A DNA stretch of 64,000 bases from positions 1-64,000 of the forward strand of contig CAIVPX010000144.1 in NCBI GenBank assembly GCA_903907905.1, in the 5' to 3' direction. Shown here piece after piece: positions 17,330-25,974 of the stretch (within the stretch, counting starts at the first letter, position 1; every line of letters starts with the position of its first letter). Position numbers and translations under genes: made by a program. Source of the stretch: an uncultured bacterium. GTDB lineage: Bacteria; Pseudomonadota; Gammaproteobacteria; Burkholderiales; Burkholderiaceae_E. The notes below the pieces were generated by a model that saw nothing but the letters and a program-made list of their open reading frames with translations, did no database searches and was not told the origin of the DNA.

Positions 17330-17857
17330 TCAATCGATCGTGACGATTCGAACCCGCCGGTTCGCAGCAGACAGCGGGTTGCCAGGTTCGGCGAGGTCTC
17401 GCATGCCCCGGCCCTCGGGCTTGAGGCGCTCGACGTCGATGCGCCGTGCCGCAAGAAACTCAACGACGGCGCGGGCGCGGCGCTCCGACAGGCTGTCGTT
17501 GTAGGTGGCGGTGCCGGCGGCATCGGTATGCCCCTCGACCCTGAAGCGCAGTTCTGCCAGGCGCTCGGCCTGCAGCGCTCGGGCGATTTCTTCGAGCTGG
17601 GCGATGCCGTCCGGGCGGATTCGAGCCGAGTCGAAATCGAACCCGATTTGGAAGTCGATCATTCGCGGTTCGAGCTTGAAGGCCCGGGTGCCCAGGCTGC
17701 GAGTACGCGATGCGGGGGGCGCGGCCAGACGCTCGATGATTTCCTCAGCCTTCAGCGCGTTGGAGGGCTGGGCGCTGGCTTCCAGGGGGGCAAGGACGCC
17801 GACGAGGCCGAGGGCACCCATAAGCAGTAAGAGCGCGCCGCGATAGGCAAGTTTCAT
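17330..17857 (-). CDS. OmpA C-terminal-domain protein
   Basis: 175 residues: signal peptide (MKLAYRGALLLLMGALGLVG, cleavage near ASAQ), a short linker, then an OmpA/Pal-type peptidoglycan-binding domain over about residues 65-175. Markers are FDFDSARIRPDG, FRVEGHTDAAG, YNDSLSERRARAVVEFL and NRRVRIVTID. No N-terminal barrel or lipobox Cys is seen, so it is a soluble periplasmic or loosely wall-bound form. The ATG overlaps the stop of the caspase-like gene by four bases (ATGA), implying coupled translation. Confidence 0.9.
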   Translation of the reverse strand: MKLAYRGALLLLMGALGLVGVLAPLEASAQPSNALKAEEIIERLAAPPASRTRSLGTRAFKLEPRMIDFQIGFDFDSARIRPDGIAQLEEIARALQAERLAELRFRVEGHTDAAGTATYNDSLSERRARAVVEFLAARRIDVERLKPEGRGMRDLAEPGNPLSAANRRVRIVTID

Positions 17858-19803
17858 CGGTATTCCTCCACGTTCACGATCACCGCAGCGAATGGGCCTG
17901 AGTTCCCCCCTGCGCTCGTACCGACGACGAAGTCGATCAGGCGGTGGCGCTCAGACGGATCGGTGGACAACTGGGTGAACGGCCCTTCGGTACCCGCAGT
18001 CGGCACCTTCCGTAGATCGCGTGGCGAATCGGTGACCACGCTCAGCACGCGACTGGTACCGGGCGGGCCAGCCGAGGTGAGGCGCCAGTCCAGTCTGGGT
18101 AGGCGCATCGTTTGTCCTGCCTGAATGCGGTTGTCGGGTTGCAGGCGGTTGGGGAAGAGCACCGTGAAGTGCTGCAGATCTGGTTCGATATGGATCACGT
18201 AGAGGTAACCATCACGCGCAGAGGTGATGGCGAGCGCGAGCTCGTCCTGGCCGATGCGCAGGCGCGCCTGTTTGAGCGAGACAGTGAGGCGTCGTCGCGG
18301 GTCTTGCTGGGCAAGGATGTCTTGCAGGGTGGCCGCCGGACCCAGGGCCGGGGAGGCGACAGTGGCGGGCGCAGCAGCAGGCGGAGGTGGCGCAGCAGCA
18401 AACGGAGGTAACGCAGCAGCAGTCGAGGGGGGCGCAGCAGCAGCCGGAGGGGACGCCTCGGCGCGCGCGCGCTCGGTCGCCAGCTCCGCTTCAATTCTCA
18501 GCCGCTCGGCGTGTTCGCGGGCGATTGCGGCCAGTTGGCGCGCTTCGTCCTCGAGTCGTCGTCGCTCGGCGGCGAGGCGGGCGCGCTCCGCGCCTTCGCG
18601 GGCCTGCCGCTCCGCTTCTGCCCGCTGTTGCGCCTGATGTTCCAGGTCTCTGCGCTCGGCTGCGAGCCGCGCCTGCTCACGCCGGGCGAGTTCGGCTCGC
18701 TCCCGCTGACGGGCCTGCTCGGCCGCCTCCGCGCGTCGGCGCTCGTCTTCGGCCTCCTGCGCCAGCCGGGCCTGCTCCAAGCGCAGGGCCTCGGCGCGCT
18801 CCGCCTGCGCGAGCCGGGCGGCTTGCTCTCTTTGCTGCGCCAATCGCTCCTCTTCCCGGCGCTGCTGATTGAACGCGAGCAGGTTGCGTTGCCCTGTGAT
18901 CGTAGGGTGATGCGGCAGCAAATCGGAATGTCCCTGCAGGCGCTCCCTCACCTTCGCGCGCGCGCAGTGCTCGATTTCGGCAAGCGTGATGCCGCCGCTC
19001 TGGTCGAGGTCGCGCGCGGCGCCGAACATGCAATCTCGCACGGCCTGGGTGGCGAGTCCGCCCCGAGCGGGGTCATCGAAGCTGACCTCATCCGGTCTCG
19101 ACGAGCTGATATGGATGATGTTCTCGGACACCGAGCCCAGCCTTCTGACCTCGCCGAAGAGGCTGCGTGTGCGCAGGTTGCTGGGGCGGGCGCAGGCCTC
19201 CTGGGAGTCGCTGGCTCGAACGAAGAATTTTGGCGTGAGAGCCCCGGGCAGGGACCGGGTGCGTGCCGGGGCGGTGACGCCCTCGGAATGGCAGGCGTCG
19301 AACATCACGATCAGCTTGTCAGCCTTGTCTCCCAGGGGTTTGGCCAAGTCGGCGAGTTCGCGGTTGACCAGAGTCGCGCCTTCGTACGTGTACAGACCTT
19401 CGACGCAGCCGCCCGCTTGCGGGTCAAACCATCGTGTGCCGTGGCCGGAGAAGTAGATGAGGGCGCGCCCGCCCTCGGCGACTCGCTGCGCCAGGGCCTG
19501 GAGTTCGCCAACGATGGCGGGTTTGGTGGCCGCGCCGTCGCTGAGCACGCGCACATTGCCCGAGGGAATACCCAGCGCCTGAGCGATTTGCGCCGCGCTT
19601 TTCAGGTCGTGGGGTACCCCGGGCAGCGGGGTGGCGCCCGATTTCGCGTCATAACGGCTGATGCCGATCAGGAGGGCATGGTGGTCAGCTTGCGCTGCCG
19701 GGACCGGCGCTGCCGCGCACAGCCAGGCCAGGAAGGCGCCTGACAGGGCGAGTGCGCGCACAAACGGCCCACACCTTGCGCCAGACGGATGCTGGGGTGT
19801 CAT
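17854..19803 (-). CDS. Caspase-like (peptidase C14) protein with coiled coil and DUF4384-like domain
   Basis: 649 residues from the ATG at 19803. The frame stays open to 20106, but the signal peptide (SGAFLAWLCAAAPVPAAQA) fits the shorter form. Residues 40-310 are a caspase-like domain: HHALLIGISRYD, the His121 motif YFSGHGTRW and the Cys171 motif MFDACHSEG, so the His/Cys dyad is intact. Residues 311-445 are a long Arg/Ala/Glu/Gln-rich coiled coil. Residues 450-485 are a Pro/Ala linker encoded by a 4x21-base repeat. Residues 495-615 resemble DUF4384 (GYLYVIHIEPDLQHFTVLFP). It is exported and translationally coupled to an OmpA-type protein, suggesting envelope stress or peptidoglycan-associated proteolysis. 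Target unknown. Confidence 0.85.
   Translation of the reverse strand: MTPQHPSGARCGPFVRALALSGAFLAWLCAAAPVPAAQADHHALLIGISRYDAKSGATPLPGVPHDLKSAAQIAQALGIPSGNVRVLSDGAATKPAIVGELQALAQRVAEGGRALIYFSGHGTRWFDPQAGGCVEGLYTYEGATLVNRELADLAKPLGDKADKLIVMFDACHSEGVTAPARTRSLPGALTPKFFVRASDSQEACARPSNLRTRSLFGEVRRLGSVSENIIHISSSRPDEVSFDDPARGGLATQAVRDCMFGAARDLDQSGGITLAEIEHCARAKVRERLQGHSDLLPHHPTITGQRNLLAFNQQRREEERLAQQREQAARLAQAERAEALRLEQARLAQEAEDERRRAEAAEQARQRERAELARREQARLAAERRDLEHQAQQRAEAERQAREGAERARLAAERRRLEDEARQLAAIAREHAERLRIEAELATERARAEASPPAAAAPPSTAAALPPFAAAPPPPAAAPATVASPALGPAATLQDILAQQDPRRRLTVSLKQARLRIGQDELALAITSARDGYLYVIHIEPDLQHFTVLFPNRLQPDNRIQAGQTMRLPRLDWRLTSAGPPGTSRVLSVVTDSPRDLRKVPTAGTEGPFTQLSTDPSERHRLIDFVVGTSAGGNSGPFAAVIVNVEEYR
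18369..18452. repeat. Four tandem 21-base repeats inside the caspase-like gene
   Basis: Units begin at 18369, 18390, 18411 and 18432, each built on the pattern GCGCAGCAGCA followed by a CGGAGG-like tail, and differ at a few bases. Because 21 is a multiple of three they encode four heptads of the PPxAAAP kind in the linker between the coiled coil and the C-terminal domain. Copy-number change would alter linker length without breaking the frame. Confidence 0.85.
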
Positions 19804-20100
19804 CGTGTTGGGACGGGCCCCAAGGCGATGGGGCCCGCAATTGAATCGAAGCAGCGTTGACACGCTCGACAGTCTCCCGAAGGTTCGGTCGCTGGTTTGG
19901 CGCCCGAGCGCGCGATTGTGCAGGATGGGCGTGCTAACGGCCAGGTTGACCGCGTCGGGGGGGCGGGGCAGGGTGCCTTCGCCGCGTGGTCTTCGGGTTG
20001 ATCCAGTTTCGCTTTTTTGCGTTGCAGCCCAGGCCAAGCTGGGACAGAATGGTGAAGGTAAGGTCGGCTCAATCAGAACCAGTACAAGGGAGACTCCAGC

Positions 20101-21126
20101 ATGCAAGCCACTCGCCGTCAGTTGTCGATTTTCGGAGCCTCATTGGGGCTGTCCGCCGCGATCCCGAGCGCGGTGCGGGCGCAGGACTATCCCACCATGA
20201 CCATCAAGTTCGGTGATCTGCTCAACCGCAATTTTGGCTACTATCAGGGCATCCTTGCCTTCAAGAACGAGGTCGAGCAGCGCACTGGTGGGCGGATCAA
20301 GATCGACATCATTACCGACAACAAGATGGGCACGCCGAAAGATGCGCTTGAGGCCCTGCAACTGGGCGCAGTGCAACTGGCGATGAACACGCCTGCCTAC
20401 ACGCAGGGCACGGTGAAAGAGCACATGATCTGGGCATTGCCCTACCTCATCCGCGACCGGGCCACCTGGCGCCAATTCGCGTACGGCCCGGCCGGCAAGG
20501 AACTCGGTGACCGGGTTGAAGCCCACGGGCTCAAATTTCTGACCTGGTGCAGCGCGGGCGGGCGCGGTTTTGTATCGAAGAAGCCGCTGGCGGGTCCAGC
20601 CGACTTCAAGGGCCAGAAAATTCGCGCGATTCCCGACCCGATTGTGGTCGAGATGATCAAGTCCTTTGGTGGTCAACCGGTGGTGATGAACATTCAGGAG
20701 GTCTATACCGGCCTGCAGCAGGGCGTGCTCGACGGGGCAGAGCTGTCGATCGAATTGGTCACCGCCTTCAAGTTCACCGAGGTGGCCAAGTTCTACACCG
20801 AGAGTCAGCACGCTTACACGCCCGGCATGGCCATGGCCAACCTCGGTTGGTGGAAAAAGCAGCCCAAGCATGTCACCGACCTGTTTGAAGAGGTGCTGCA
20901 GAGCAGTTTCCGCAAGGCCAATGACGAGTGGTTCGTATCGGTTGATCCGAATGCGCCCGCAGCCGAGCAGGCAGCCACCGCCAAGATTTTGACCGACCGC
21001 GGGGTCACCATGGTCAAGGCCGACACGGCAGCGCTCAGGCAGGCGAGTGCCTCGGTGATCGAGCAGTTCCGTGGGCGCATCGGTGCCGACTACCTCGCTC
21101 AGGTGATGAAGGCGGTGGGTTACTGA
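20101..21126 (+). CDS. dctP: TRAP transporter substrate-binding protein, DctP family
   Basis: 341 residues with a signal peptide of twin-arginine-like appearance (MQATRRQLSIFGASLG, then PSAVRAQD). Family motifs include GGRIKIDIITDNKMG, FKGQKIRAIPDPI (binding-site Arg region) and VYTGLQQGVLDGAE. An AAGGGAGA ribosome site lies 8 bases upstream. It binds a carboxylate in the periplasm and delivers it to the DctQM membrane pair encoded immediately downstream. Upstream is a 297-base divergent region shared with the caspase-like gene, in which I see no clear promoter. The following genes suggest an N-acyl or cyclic-amide carboxylate as substrate. Confidence 0.93.
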   Translation: MQATRRQLSIFGASLGLSAAIPSAVRAQDYPTMTIKFGDLLNRNFGYYQGILAFKNEVEQRTGGRIKIDIITDNKMGTPKDALEALQLGAVQLAMNTPAYTQGTVKEHMIWALPYLIRDRATWRQFAYGPAGKELGDRVEAHGLKFLTWCSAGGRGFVSKKPLAGPADFKGQKIRAIPDPIVVEMIKSFGGQPVVMNIQEVYTGLQQGVLDGAELSIELVTAFKFTEVAKFYTESQHAYTPGMAMANLGWWKKQPKHVTDLFEEVLQSSFRKANDEWFVSVDPNAPAAEQAATAKILTDRGVTMVKADTAALRQASASVIEQFRGRIGADYLAQVMKAVGY

Positions 21127-21149
21127 GCGCGCGATCAGGCGGTCCGCGC

Positions 21150-21632
21150 TTGAAAGCGTTCTTCCGTTTCCTTGATGGGGTGGCGACAGCGCTGGGTGCG
21201 CTGTTCGTCGCCGGCTTTACGCTGATCATGCTGGCGGACGTCGTCTGTCGCTATTGGCTGAAGCTTCCGCTCGCCTGGGCAGCCGAAGCGACCGTTTTTC
21301 TTTTTCAGGTGACCTGTCTGGTGGGCTCAACGGTCGCGCTCAGGCGGGGTATGCATTTCGGTCTCGGCCAACTGATGCATGACCTGTTTCCCTCCTTTAG
21401 TCGGGTGCTGCGCCCCGTCGTGACGCTGATCGTGGTCGGCACCAGCCTGCTCATCGTCTGGCTGGCCATCCGCATGGCGATTCAATCCTGGAACGCCATG
21501 TACGTCACGTTGCCGATGACGCAAGCCACCGTGTATGTGTTCATGGCTGTCAGCGCGGGACTCCTCGCGCTCTTTGGCCTGGAGTCGCTCTTAACGGGTG
21601 CCGAACCCGCCAACGAAGGGGTGGGTGAATGA
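21150..21632 (+). CDS. dctQ: TRAP transporter small membrane subunit, DctQ family
   Basis: 160 residues with four hydrophobic helices (GALFVAGFTLIMLADVVCRY; EATVFLFQVTCLVGSTVAL; LRPVVTLIVVGTSLLIVWLA; TVYVFMAVSAGLLALFGLE), the DctQ pattern. The start is a TTG at 21150, 23 bases after dctP, preceded by AGGCGG; no ATG fits. The stop overlaps the dctM start by four bases. Confidence 0.92.
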   Translation: MKAFFRFLDGVATALGALFVAGFTLIMLADVVCRYWLKLPLAWAAEATVFLFQVTCLVGSTVALRRGMHFGLGQLMHDLFPSFSRVLRPVVTLIVVGTSLLIVWLAIRMAIQSWNAMYVTLPMTQATVYVFMAVSAGLLALFGLESLLTGAEPANEGVGE

Positions 21633-22909
21633 TCACCGCGCTGTGCGTGTGTTTCGTGGCCTGCATCCTGATCGGGGTGCCGATTGCCTTCGGCATGCTG
21701 CTGGCGTCGGCGGCCGCGGTATTGGCGAGTGACACGCTGCCAATGCCGCTGCTCGCTCAGCGCCTGGGGTCGGGCGTGGACAACTTTACCTACCTCGCCA
21801 TTCCGTTGTTCATTTTGGCGGGTGCGATCATGGAGCGTTCGGTCATCTCCGAGCGTCTGGTTGATCTTGCGCGTGCCCTGGTGGGCCATTTTCGAGGTGG
21901 CATGGGGCAGGTGGTGATTGTCTCCGAGGTGTTCTTTTCGGGCATTTCGGGCGCCTCGCTGTCGGATGCCTCCGCCATCGGCTCGATCATGTTTCCAGCG
22001 CTTCGAAACTCGGGCTACGACAGCGGGCGGGCGGTTGCGCTGATCGCAGGGGCCTGCGCCATGGGTATCCTGATTCCACCCTGTCTCACCATGGTGGTGC
22101 TGGGTGCATTGGCGGGCGTATCCGTGTCGGCGCTGTTCGTAGCCGGTTTCATTCCGGGCTTTTTGATGGCGGCTGCGCTCATGGGACTGGTCTACCTGCA
22201 GTCGCGGCAGGGCCTGCTGCCTGCAGGCGAACCCCGGGTGGCATCGGCCGAGCGCTGGCGAGCGCTGCGGCGTGCGGCGCTTCCGCTCATGCTGCCGGTC
22301 ATCATCTTCGGCGGTATTTTGGGCGGGGTGTTTTCGCCCACCGAGGCGGCGGCCGTGGCGGTGCTCTACGCCTTTCTGATTGCCACCTTCGTGTACCGGG
22401 AGATGTCCTTCGGTTTGCTGTTCAGGCTGCTCGCCGATACGGCCGCCATCACCGGCGCCATTGGCCTCATTCTGGGTGCGGCCGCAGCCTTCAGTGCTAT
22501 TTTGTCGTTTGGTGGTATCCCGGAAGAAGTGGCCGGCTTCATTACCGGCATGTCGACCAGCCCGGTGGTGTTTCTGATCGCCGCCAACCTCACGTTCTTG
22601 CTGTTTGGGGCCTTGCTGGACGGCATCCCGGCGCTGCTGCTGTTCCTGCCCATTCTCATGCCAGTCTCAAACGCGCTGGGCATTGATCCCTTGCACTTTA
22701 CGCTCGTGAGTGTGGCGTCTCTGGGTATCGGGTTGGTCATTCCCCCCATCGGCATTCTCTTGCTGGTGGTGTGCTCAATCACGCGCACGCCGCTGGCCGT
22801 CGCCTCCCGGGCCATGCTCCCGTATCTGGGTATTCTTGGTTTTTGCCTGCTGTTCATCATCGCGGTGCCCGCGGTGGTGCTGGTGCTGCCCAGAGCCTTC
22901 GGCCTCTAG
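21629..22909 (+). CDS. dctM: TRAP transporter large membrane subunit, DctM family
   Basis: 426 residues, about a dozen transmembrane helices. The family hallmarks GVPIAFGMLLASAAAVLA, YLAIPLFILAGAIME, FFSGISGASLSDASAIGSI and GVFSPTEAAAVAVLYAF are all present. It is the sodium-coupled transport channel of the TRAP system. It overlaps dctQ (ATGA) and is followed after 51 bases by an FAH-family gene in the same direction. Confidence 0.95.
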   Translation: MITALCVCFVACILIGVPIAFGMLLASAAAVLASDTLPMPLLAQRLGSGVDNFTYLAIPLFILAGAIMERSVISERLVDLARALVGHFRGGMGQVVIVSEVFFSGISGASLSDASAIGSIMFPALRNSGYDSGRAVALIAGACAMGILIPPCLTMVVLGALAGVSVSALFVAGFIPGFLMAAALMGLVYLQSRQGLLPAGEPRVASAERWRALRRAALPLMLPVIIFGGILGGVFSPTEAAAVAVLYAFLIATFVYREMSFGLLFRLLADTAAITGAIGLILGAAAAFSAILSFGGIPEEVAGFITGMSTSPVVFLIAANLTFLLFGALLDGIPALLLFLPILMPVSNALGIDPLHFTLVSVASLGIGLVIPPIGILLLVVCSITRTPLAVASRAMLPYLGILGFCLLFIIAVPAVVLVLPRAFGL

Positions 22910-22960
22910 CGGCGGGCCGTCTCTTCCCTCCACGCTTCATTTTCAAGCGAAATCTCCATC

Positions 22961-23872
22961 ATGCGAATCGTCAGTTACGGACCTCACGACGCCGAGCGCG
23001 CCGGCATTCATACCGATCGCGGCATCGTTGACTTGTCTGCCGCGCTGCAGGCGGCCGGGGAGCCCCCGACCACAGAATTGATTCGGTTGCTCGAGCGCCC
23101 CCAGTGGCGTGCCGTGCTCGATCGTGCCGAGTCCTCGTCGAAGAACCTGCCCGTCATCGACCCGGCCACGATCCGGCTCGGTGCGCCGGTGCCGGTGCCG
23201 CGCAAGCTGATGATCGCGGGCGCGAACACCTTCAGCCATCTCAAGGAAGCCGAGCCGCTGCTGGGCAAGGTGGAGCCTCCGCGCCAGCCCATGGTGCTGG
23301 CCAAGGCATCGAGTTCGGTCTGCGGGCCGAGGGACGACATCATTCTTCCACCGCAAACCCGTAAGCTCGACTACGAGGTGGAACTGGGCGTGGTCATCGG
23401 CAAGCGGGCTCACCGCATCAGTGAGTCGCAGGTACGCGACCACATCGCGGGCTTCATGACCACCAACGATGTGTCTGCCCGGGATGTCCAACTGGCCGAA
23501 CACGAGGCCAACAGCTTTTACCGCGTTCACTATCTGGGCAAGAGCTTCGATACCTTTGCGCCCTGCGGTCCGGCCATGGTCACACCCGACGAGTTCGTCT
23601 GGGGGCGCCCCTTCAGCCTGGTCACCAAGGTCAATGGCGCTGTGCGCCAGTCGAGCGATACCTCCGATCTCATCTATGGCATTGAAGCGCTGGTCGCGTA
23701 CATCAGCTGCTACATGACCCTGTTGCCTGGAGACGTCATTCAGACCGGTTCGCCCGCTGGGGTTGCATTCTTCATGTCTCCCCAAGCCTTCCTGCAGGAC
23801 GGCGACGTCGTCCGTTGTGAGATTGAAGGGGTGGGCGTCATCGAGAACCGCGTGCGCCACGAAGTGCTCTGA
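22961..23872 (+). CDS. Fumarylacetoacetate hydrolase (FAH) family protein
   Basis: 303 residues: a short N-terminal domain followed by the FAH fold. Metal-site residues are visible in LDYEVELGVVIG (two Glu) with NDVSARDVQ downstream, plus GDVIQTGSPAGVAF near the C-terminus. Family members hydrolyse or decarboxylate beta-diketo acids or hydrate 2-oxo-enoates using a divalent metal. It lies between TRAP genes and HyuA/HyuB, so it probably acts on the product or co-substrate of the hydantoinase. One of three FAH-family genes in this window. Confidence 0.9.
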   Translation: MRIVSYGPHDAERAGIHTDRGIVDLSAALQAAGEPPTTELIRLLERPQWRAVLDRAESSSKNLPVIDPATIRLGAPVPVPRKLMIAGANTFSHLKEAEPLLGKVEPPRQPMVLAKASSSVCGPRDDIILPPQTRKLDYEVELGVVIGKRAHRISESQVRDHIAGFMTTNDVSARDVQLAEHEANSFYRVHYLGKSFDTFAPCGPAMVTPDEFVWGRPFSLVTKVNGAVRQSSDTSDLIYGIEALVAYISCYMTLLPGDVIQTGSPAGVAFFMSPQAFLQDGDVVRCEIEGVGVIENRVRHEVL

Positions 23873-23891
23873 GCGCGATGGGAGCGATACC

Positions 23892-25958
23892 TTGAGCAAG
23901 CTCACGATGCGCGCGGCCATTGATATTGGTGGCACCTTTACCGACCTCGCGTTCTACGATGCCGCCAGTCGCAGCGTTCGCTTTGAAAAAGCGCTGAGCA
24001 CGCCCGCATCGCTGGGCGATGCGGTCATGGAGTGCTTTGGCAAGGGCGATGTGCCGGTGGATCAACTGGAGCACTTCATCCACGGCTCCACGGTCGCGAT
24101 CAACGCAGTCATCCAGAAAACTGGCGCGCGCACCGCGCTGGTCGCGACCGAAGGCTTCGTCGATGTCTATGAAATCGCGCGCACCAATCGACCGGACACC
24201 TACAACCTTTTTTTCGAGAAGACGCCGCCCCTCGTGCCGGCCAACCTTAGTTTTGGCGTCAGCGAGCGTATGAGTGCGCAGGGCGAGGTTCTGCGGCCGC
24301 TGGGCGAGAAGTCGCTCGACGCACTGGTCAAAAACTTGAAGAAGGCCAAGCCCGAGGCGGTTGCGGTCTGCCTGTTGCATGCCTATGCCAACCCCGCGCA
24401 CGAGAAACAGGTCGGTCGCCGGCTGAAAAGCGAATTCCCTGGTCTGTTCATCACGTTGTCGCACGAAATTCTGCGCGAGTACCGCGAGTTTGAGCGGACA
24501 TCGACAGCGGTGCTCAACGCCTATGTCGGCACCGAAGTCAGCCACTATCTGCGCGATCTGGAGCGCCCTCTTTCCAAACGCGGCTTTGCCGGCAACTTTC
24601 TGATCATGCAGTCCAACGGCGGCGTGATGACCTCCCGCCGTGCGCGCCAGGTGCCAGTGGGCATGATGGAGTCGGGGCCGGCGGGCGGCATCATTGGTGC
24701 CGCCGAGCTCGGCAAGCTCATCGGTACGCCCGATGTGATTGCCTTCGACATGGGGGGGACCACCGCCAAGACCTGCCTGGTCGAGGGCGGTCTTCCCAAG
24801 ATGACCGATCAGTATTTCATCGGCGGGTATCAGAACGGCCACCCAATGCGTCTGCCGGTCGTGGACATCATCGAGGTGGGCGCAGGCGGCGGCAGCATCG
24901 CCTGGATCGATGCTGGCGGTGCGCTCAAGGTGGGGCCGCGCAGTGCCGGATCGTCCCCCGGGCCCGCCTGTTACGGCCGTGGCGGGGTCGAGCCCACGGT
25001 CACCGATGCCAACCTGGTGACGGGGCGCCTGAACGCACAACGCTTTCTCGGCGGTGAGTTCGATCTGGATGCTGCGGCGGCGACCGAGGCGATCCGATCC
25101 AGGGTGGCGCGGCCGCTCAAACTTGATCTGCTCGACGCGGCTGCGGGCATCCTGCGGATCGCCGATGCCCGCATGGCCTTTGCGGTGCGTGCCATTACCC
25201 TGCAACGGGGCTACGACCCTCGCAAGTTCAGCATGGTGGCCTTCGGCGGTGCGGGTCCGCTGCATGCCATGTCAATTGCGCGCGAACTGCATATTCCTCG
25301 GGTCGTCATCCCTCCCCAGCCCGGCCATTTCTCGGCGCTTGGAATGTTGCTCACCGACCTGCGGCAGGACTACGTGCAGACCCGTATCGCAGATCTGGCC
25401 GACCTCAAGGCGACCAGCCTCGAGCGCTGGTTCGCTGCCTTGGAAAGTGAGGGTCGAAAGAGCCTGGCGCGCGAGGGGCTGGCGACGGATACCGTGAGGC
25501 TGCTGCGCTCAGCCGACATGCGTTACCTGGGGCAGGAGTACACCGTACGGGTGCCGGTTGCGTCGGCGCTTCGGTCCGAGGGCGACCTCGAGCAATTGCG
25601 CCGCCAGTTCGACGAGAGCTACGCGGTGCGCTACGGGCATGCAGCGCCGGATCAGAGCGCCCAGATCGTCAATTTACGCATCACGGCGATTGGCGACGTT
25701 CGCAAGCCCGATTTCGCCAGTTTGCGAGACAAGCGCATTCCGGCGGTGGCGAGTAGCCGCGAGCGCGAGGTTTTTTTTCCAGGGGTGGGCATGGTGGTCT
25801 GCCCGGTGCTTCAGCGGGCACAGCTTCGTGAAGGCGAACTCATCGAAGGGCCTGCCGTGATCGAGGAGTACGCCTCCACCACGGTTCTGCATCCAGGCGA
25901 TCGGGCCAGCCTCAACGCGATGGGCTGTCTGATTGTTGAAACCGGCCTCAAGGCCTGA
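23892..25958 (+). CDS. Hydantoinase/5-oxoprolinase alpha subunit, HyuA family
   Basis: 688 residues from a TTG at 23892 with GGGAG seven bases upstream; an ATG at 23907 is the alternative. The longer open frame back to 23763 overlaps the preceding gene in another frame and is not family-like. ATP-binding motifs of the actin-like fold are AAIDIGGTFTDLAFYD at the N-terminus and FDMGGTTAKTCLV in the middle. MESGPAGGIIGA and GGAGPLHAMSIAREL are family signatures. With HyuB it forms an ATP-dependent hydantoinase, 5-oxoprolinase or acetone-carboxylase-like enzyme. It is followed after 16 bases by hyuB. Confidence 0.93.
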   Translation: MSKLTMRAAIDIGGTFTDLAFYDAASRSVRFEKALSTPASLGDAVMECFGKGDVPVDQLEHFIHGSTVAINAVIQKTGARTALVATEGFVDVYEIARTNRPDTYNLFFEKTPPLVPANLSFGVSERMSAQGEVLRPLGEKSLDALVKNLKKAKPEAVAVCLLHAYANPAHEKQVGRRLKSEFPGLFITLSHEILREYREFERTSTAVLNAYVGTEVSHYLRDLERPLSKRGFAGNFLIMQSNGGVMTSRRARQVPVGMMESGPAGGIIGAAELGKLIGTPDVIAFDMGGTTAKTCLVEGGLPKMTDQYFIGGYQNGHPMRLPVVDIIEVGAGGGSIAWIDAGGALKVGPRSAGSSPGPACYGRGGVEPTVTDANLVTGRLNAQRFLGGEFDLDAAAATEAIRSRVARPLKLDLLDAAAGILRIADARMAFAVRAITLQRGYDPRKFSMVAFGGAGPLHAMSIARELHIPRVVIPPQPGHFSALGMLLTDLRQDYVQTRIADLADLKATSLERWFAALESEGRKSLAREGLATDTVRLLRSADMRYLGQEYTVRVPVASALRSEGDLEQLRRQFDESYAVRYGHAAPDQSAQIVNLRITAIGDVRKPDFASLRDKRIPAVASSREREVFFPGVGMVVCPVLQRAQLREGELIEGPAVIEEYASTTVLHPGDRASLNAMGCLIVETGLKA

Positions 25959-25974
25959 GCGCGGGAGCCTATCG

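Noticed and set aside
18369-18452. CRISPR array
   Set aside because: Units are contiguous without unique spacers and lie inside a coding frame.
19804-20106. Extended N-terminus of the caspase-like protein
   Set aside because: The signal peptide is directly after the ATG at 19803; the extension is not protein-like and runs into the dctP start.
23838-25265. 475-codon minus-strand frame
   Set aside because: Shadow of hyuA; no ribosome site or family match.
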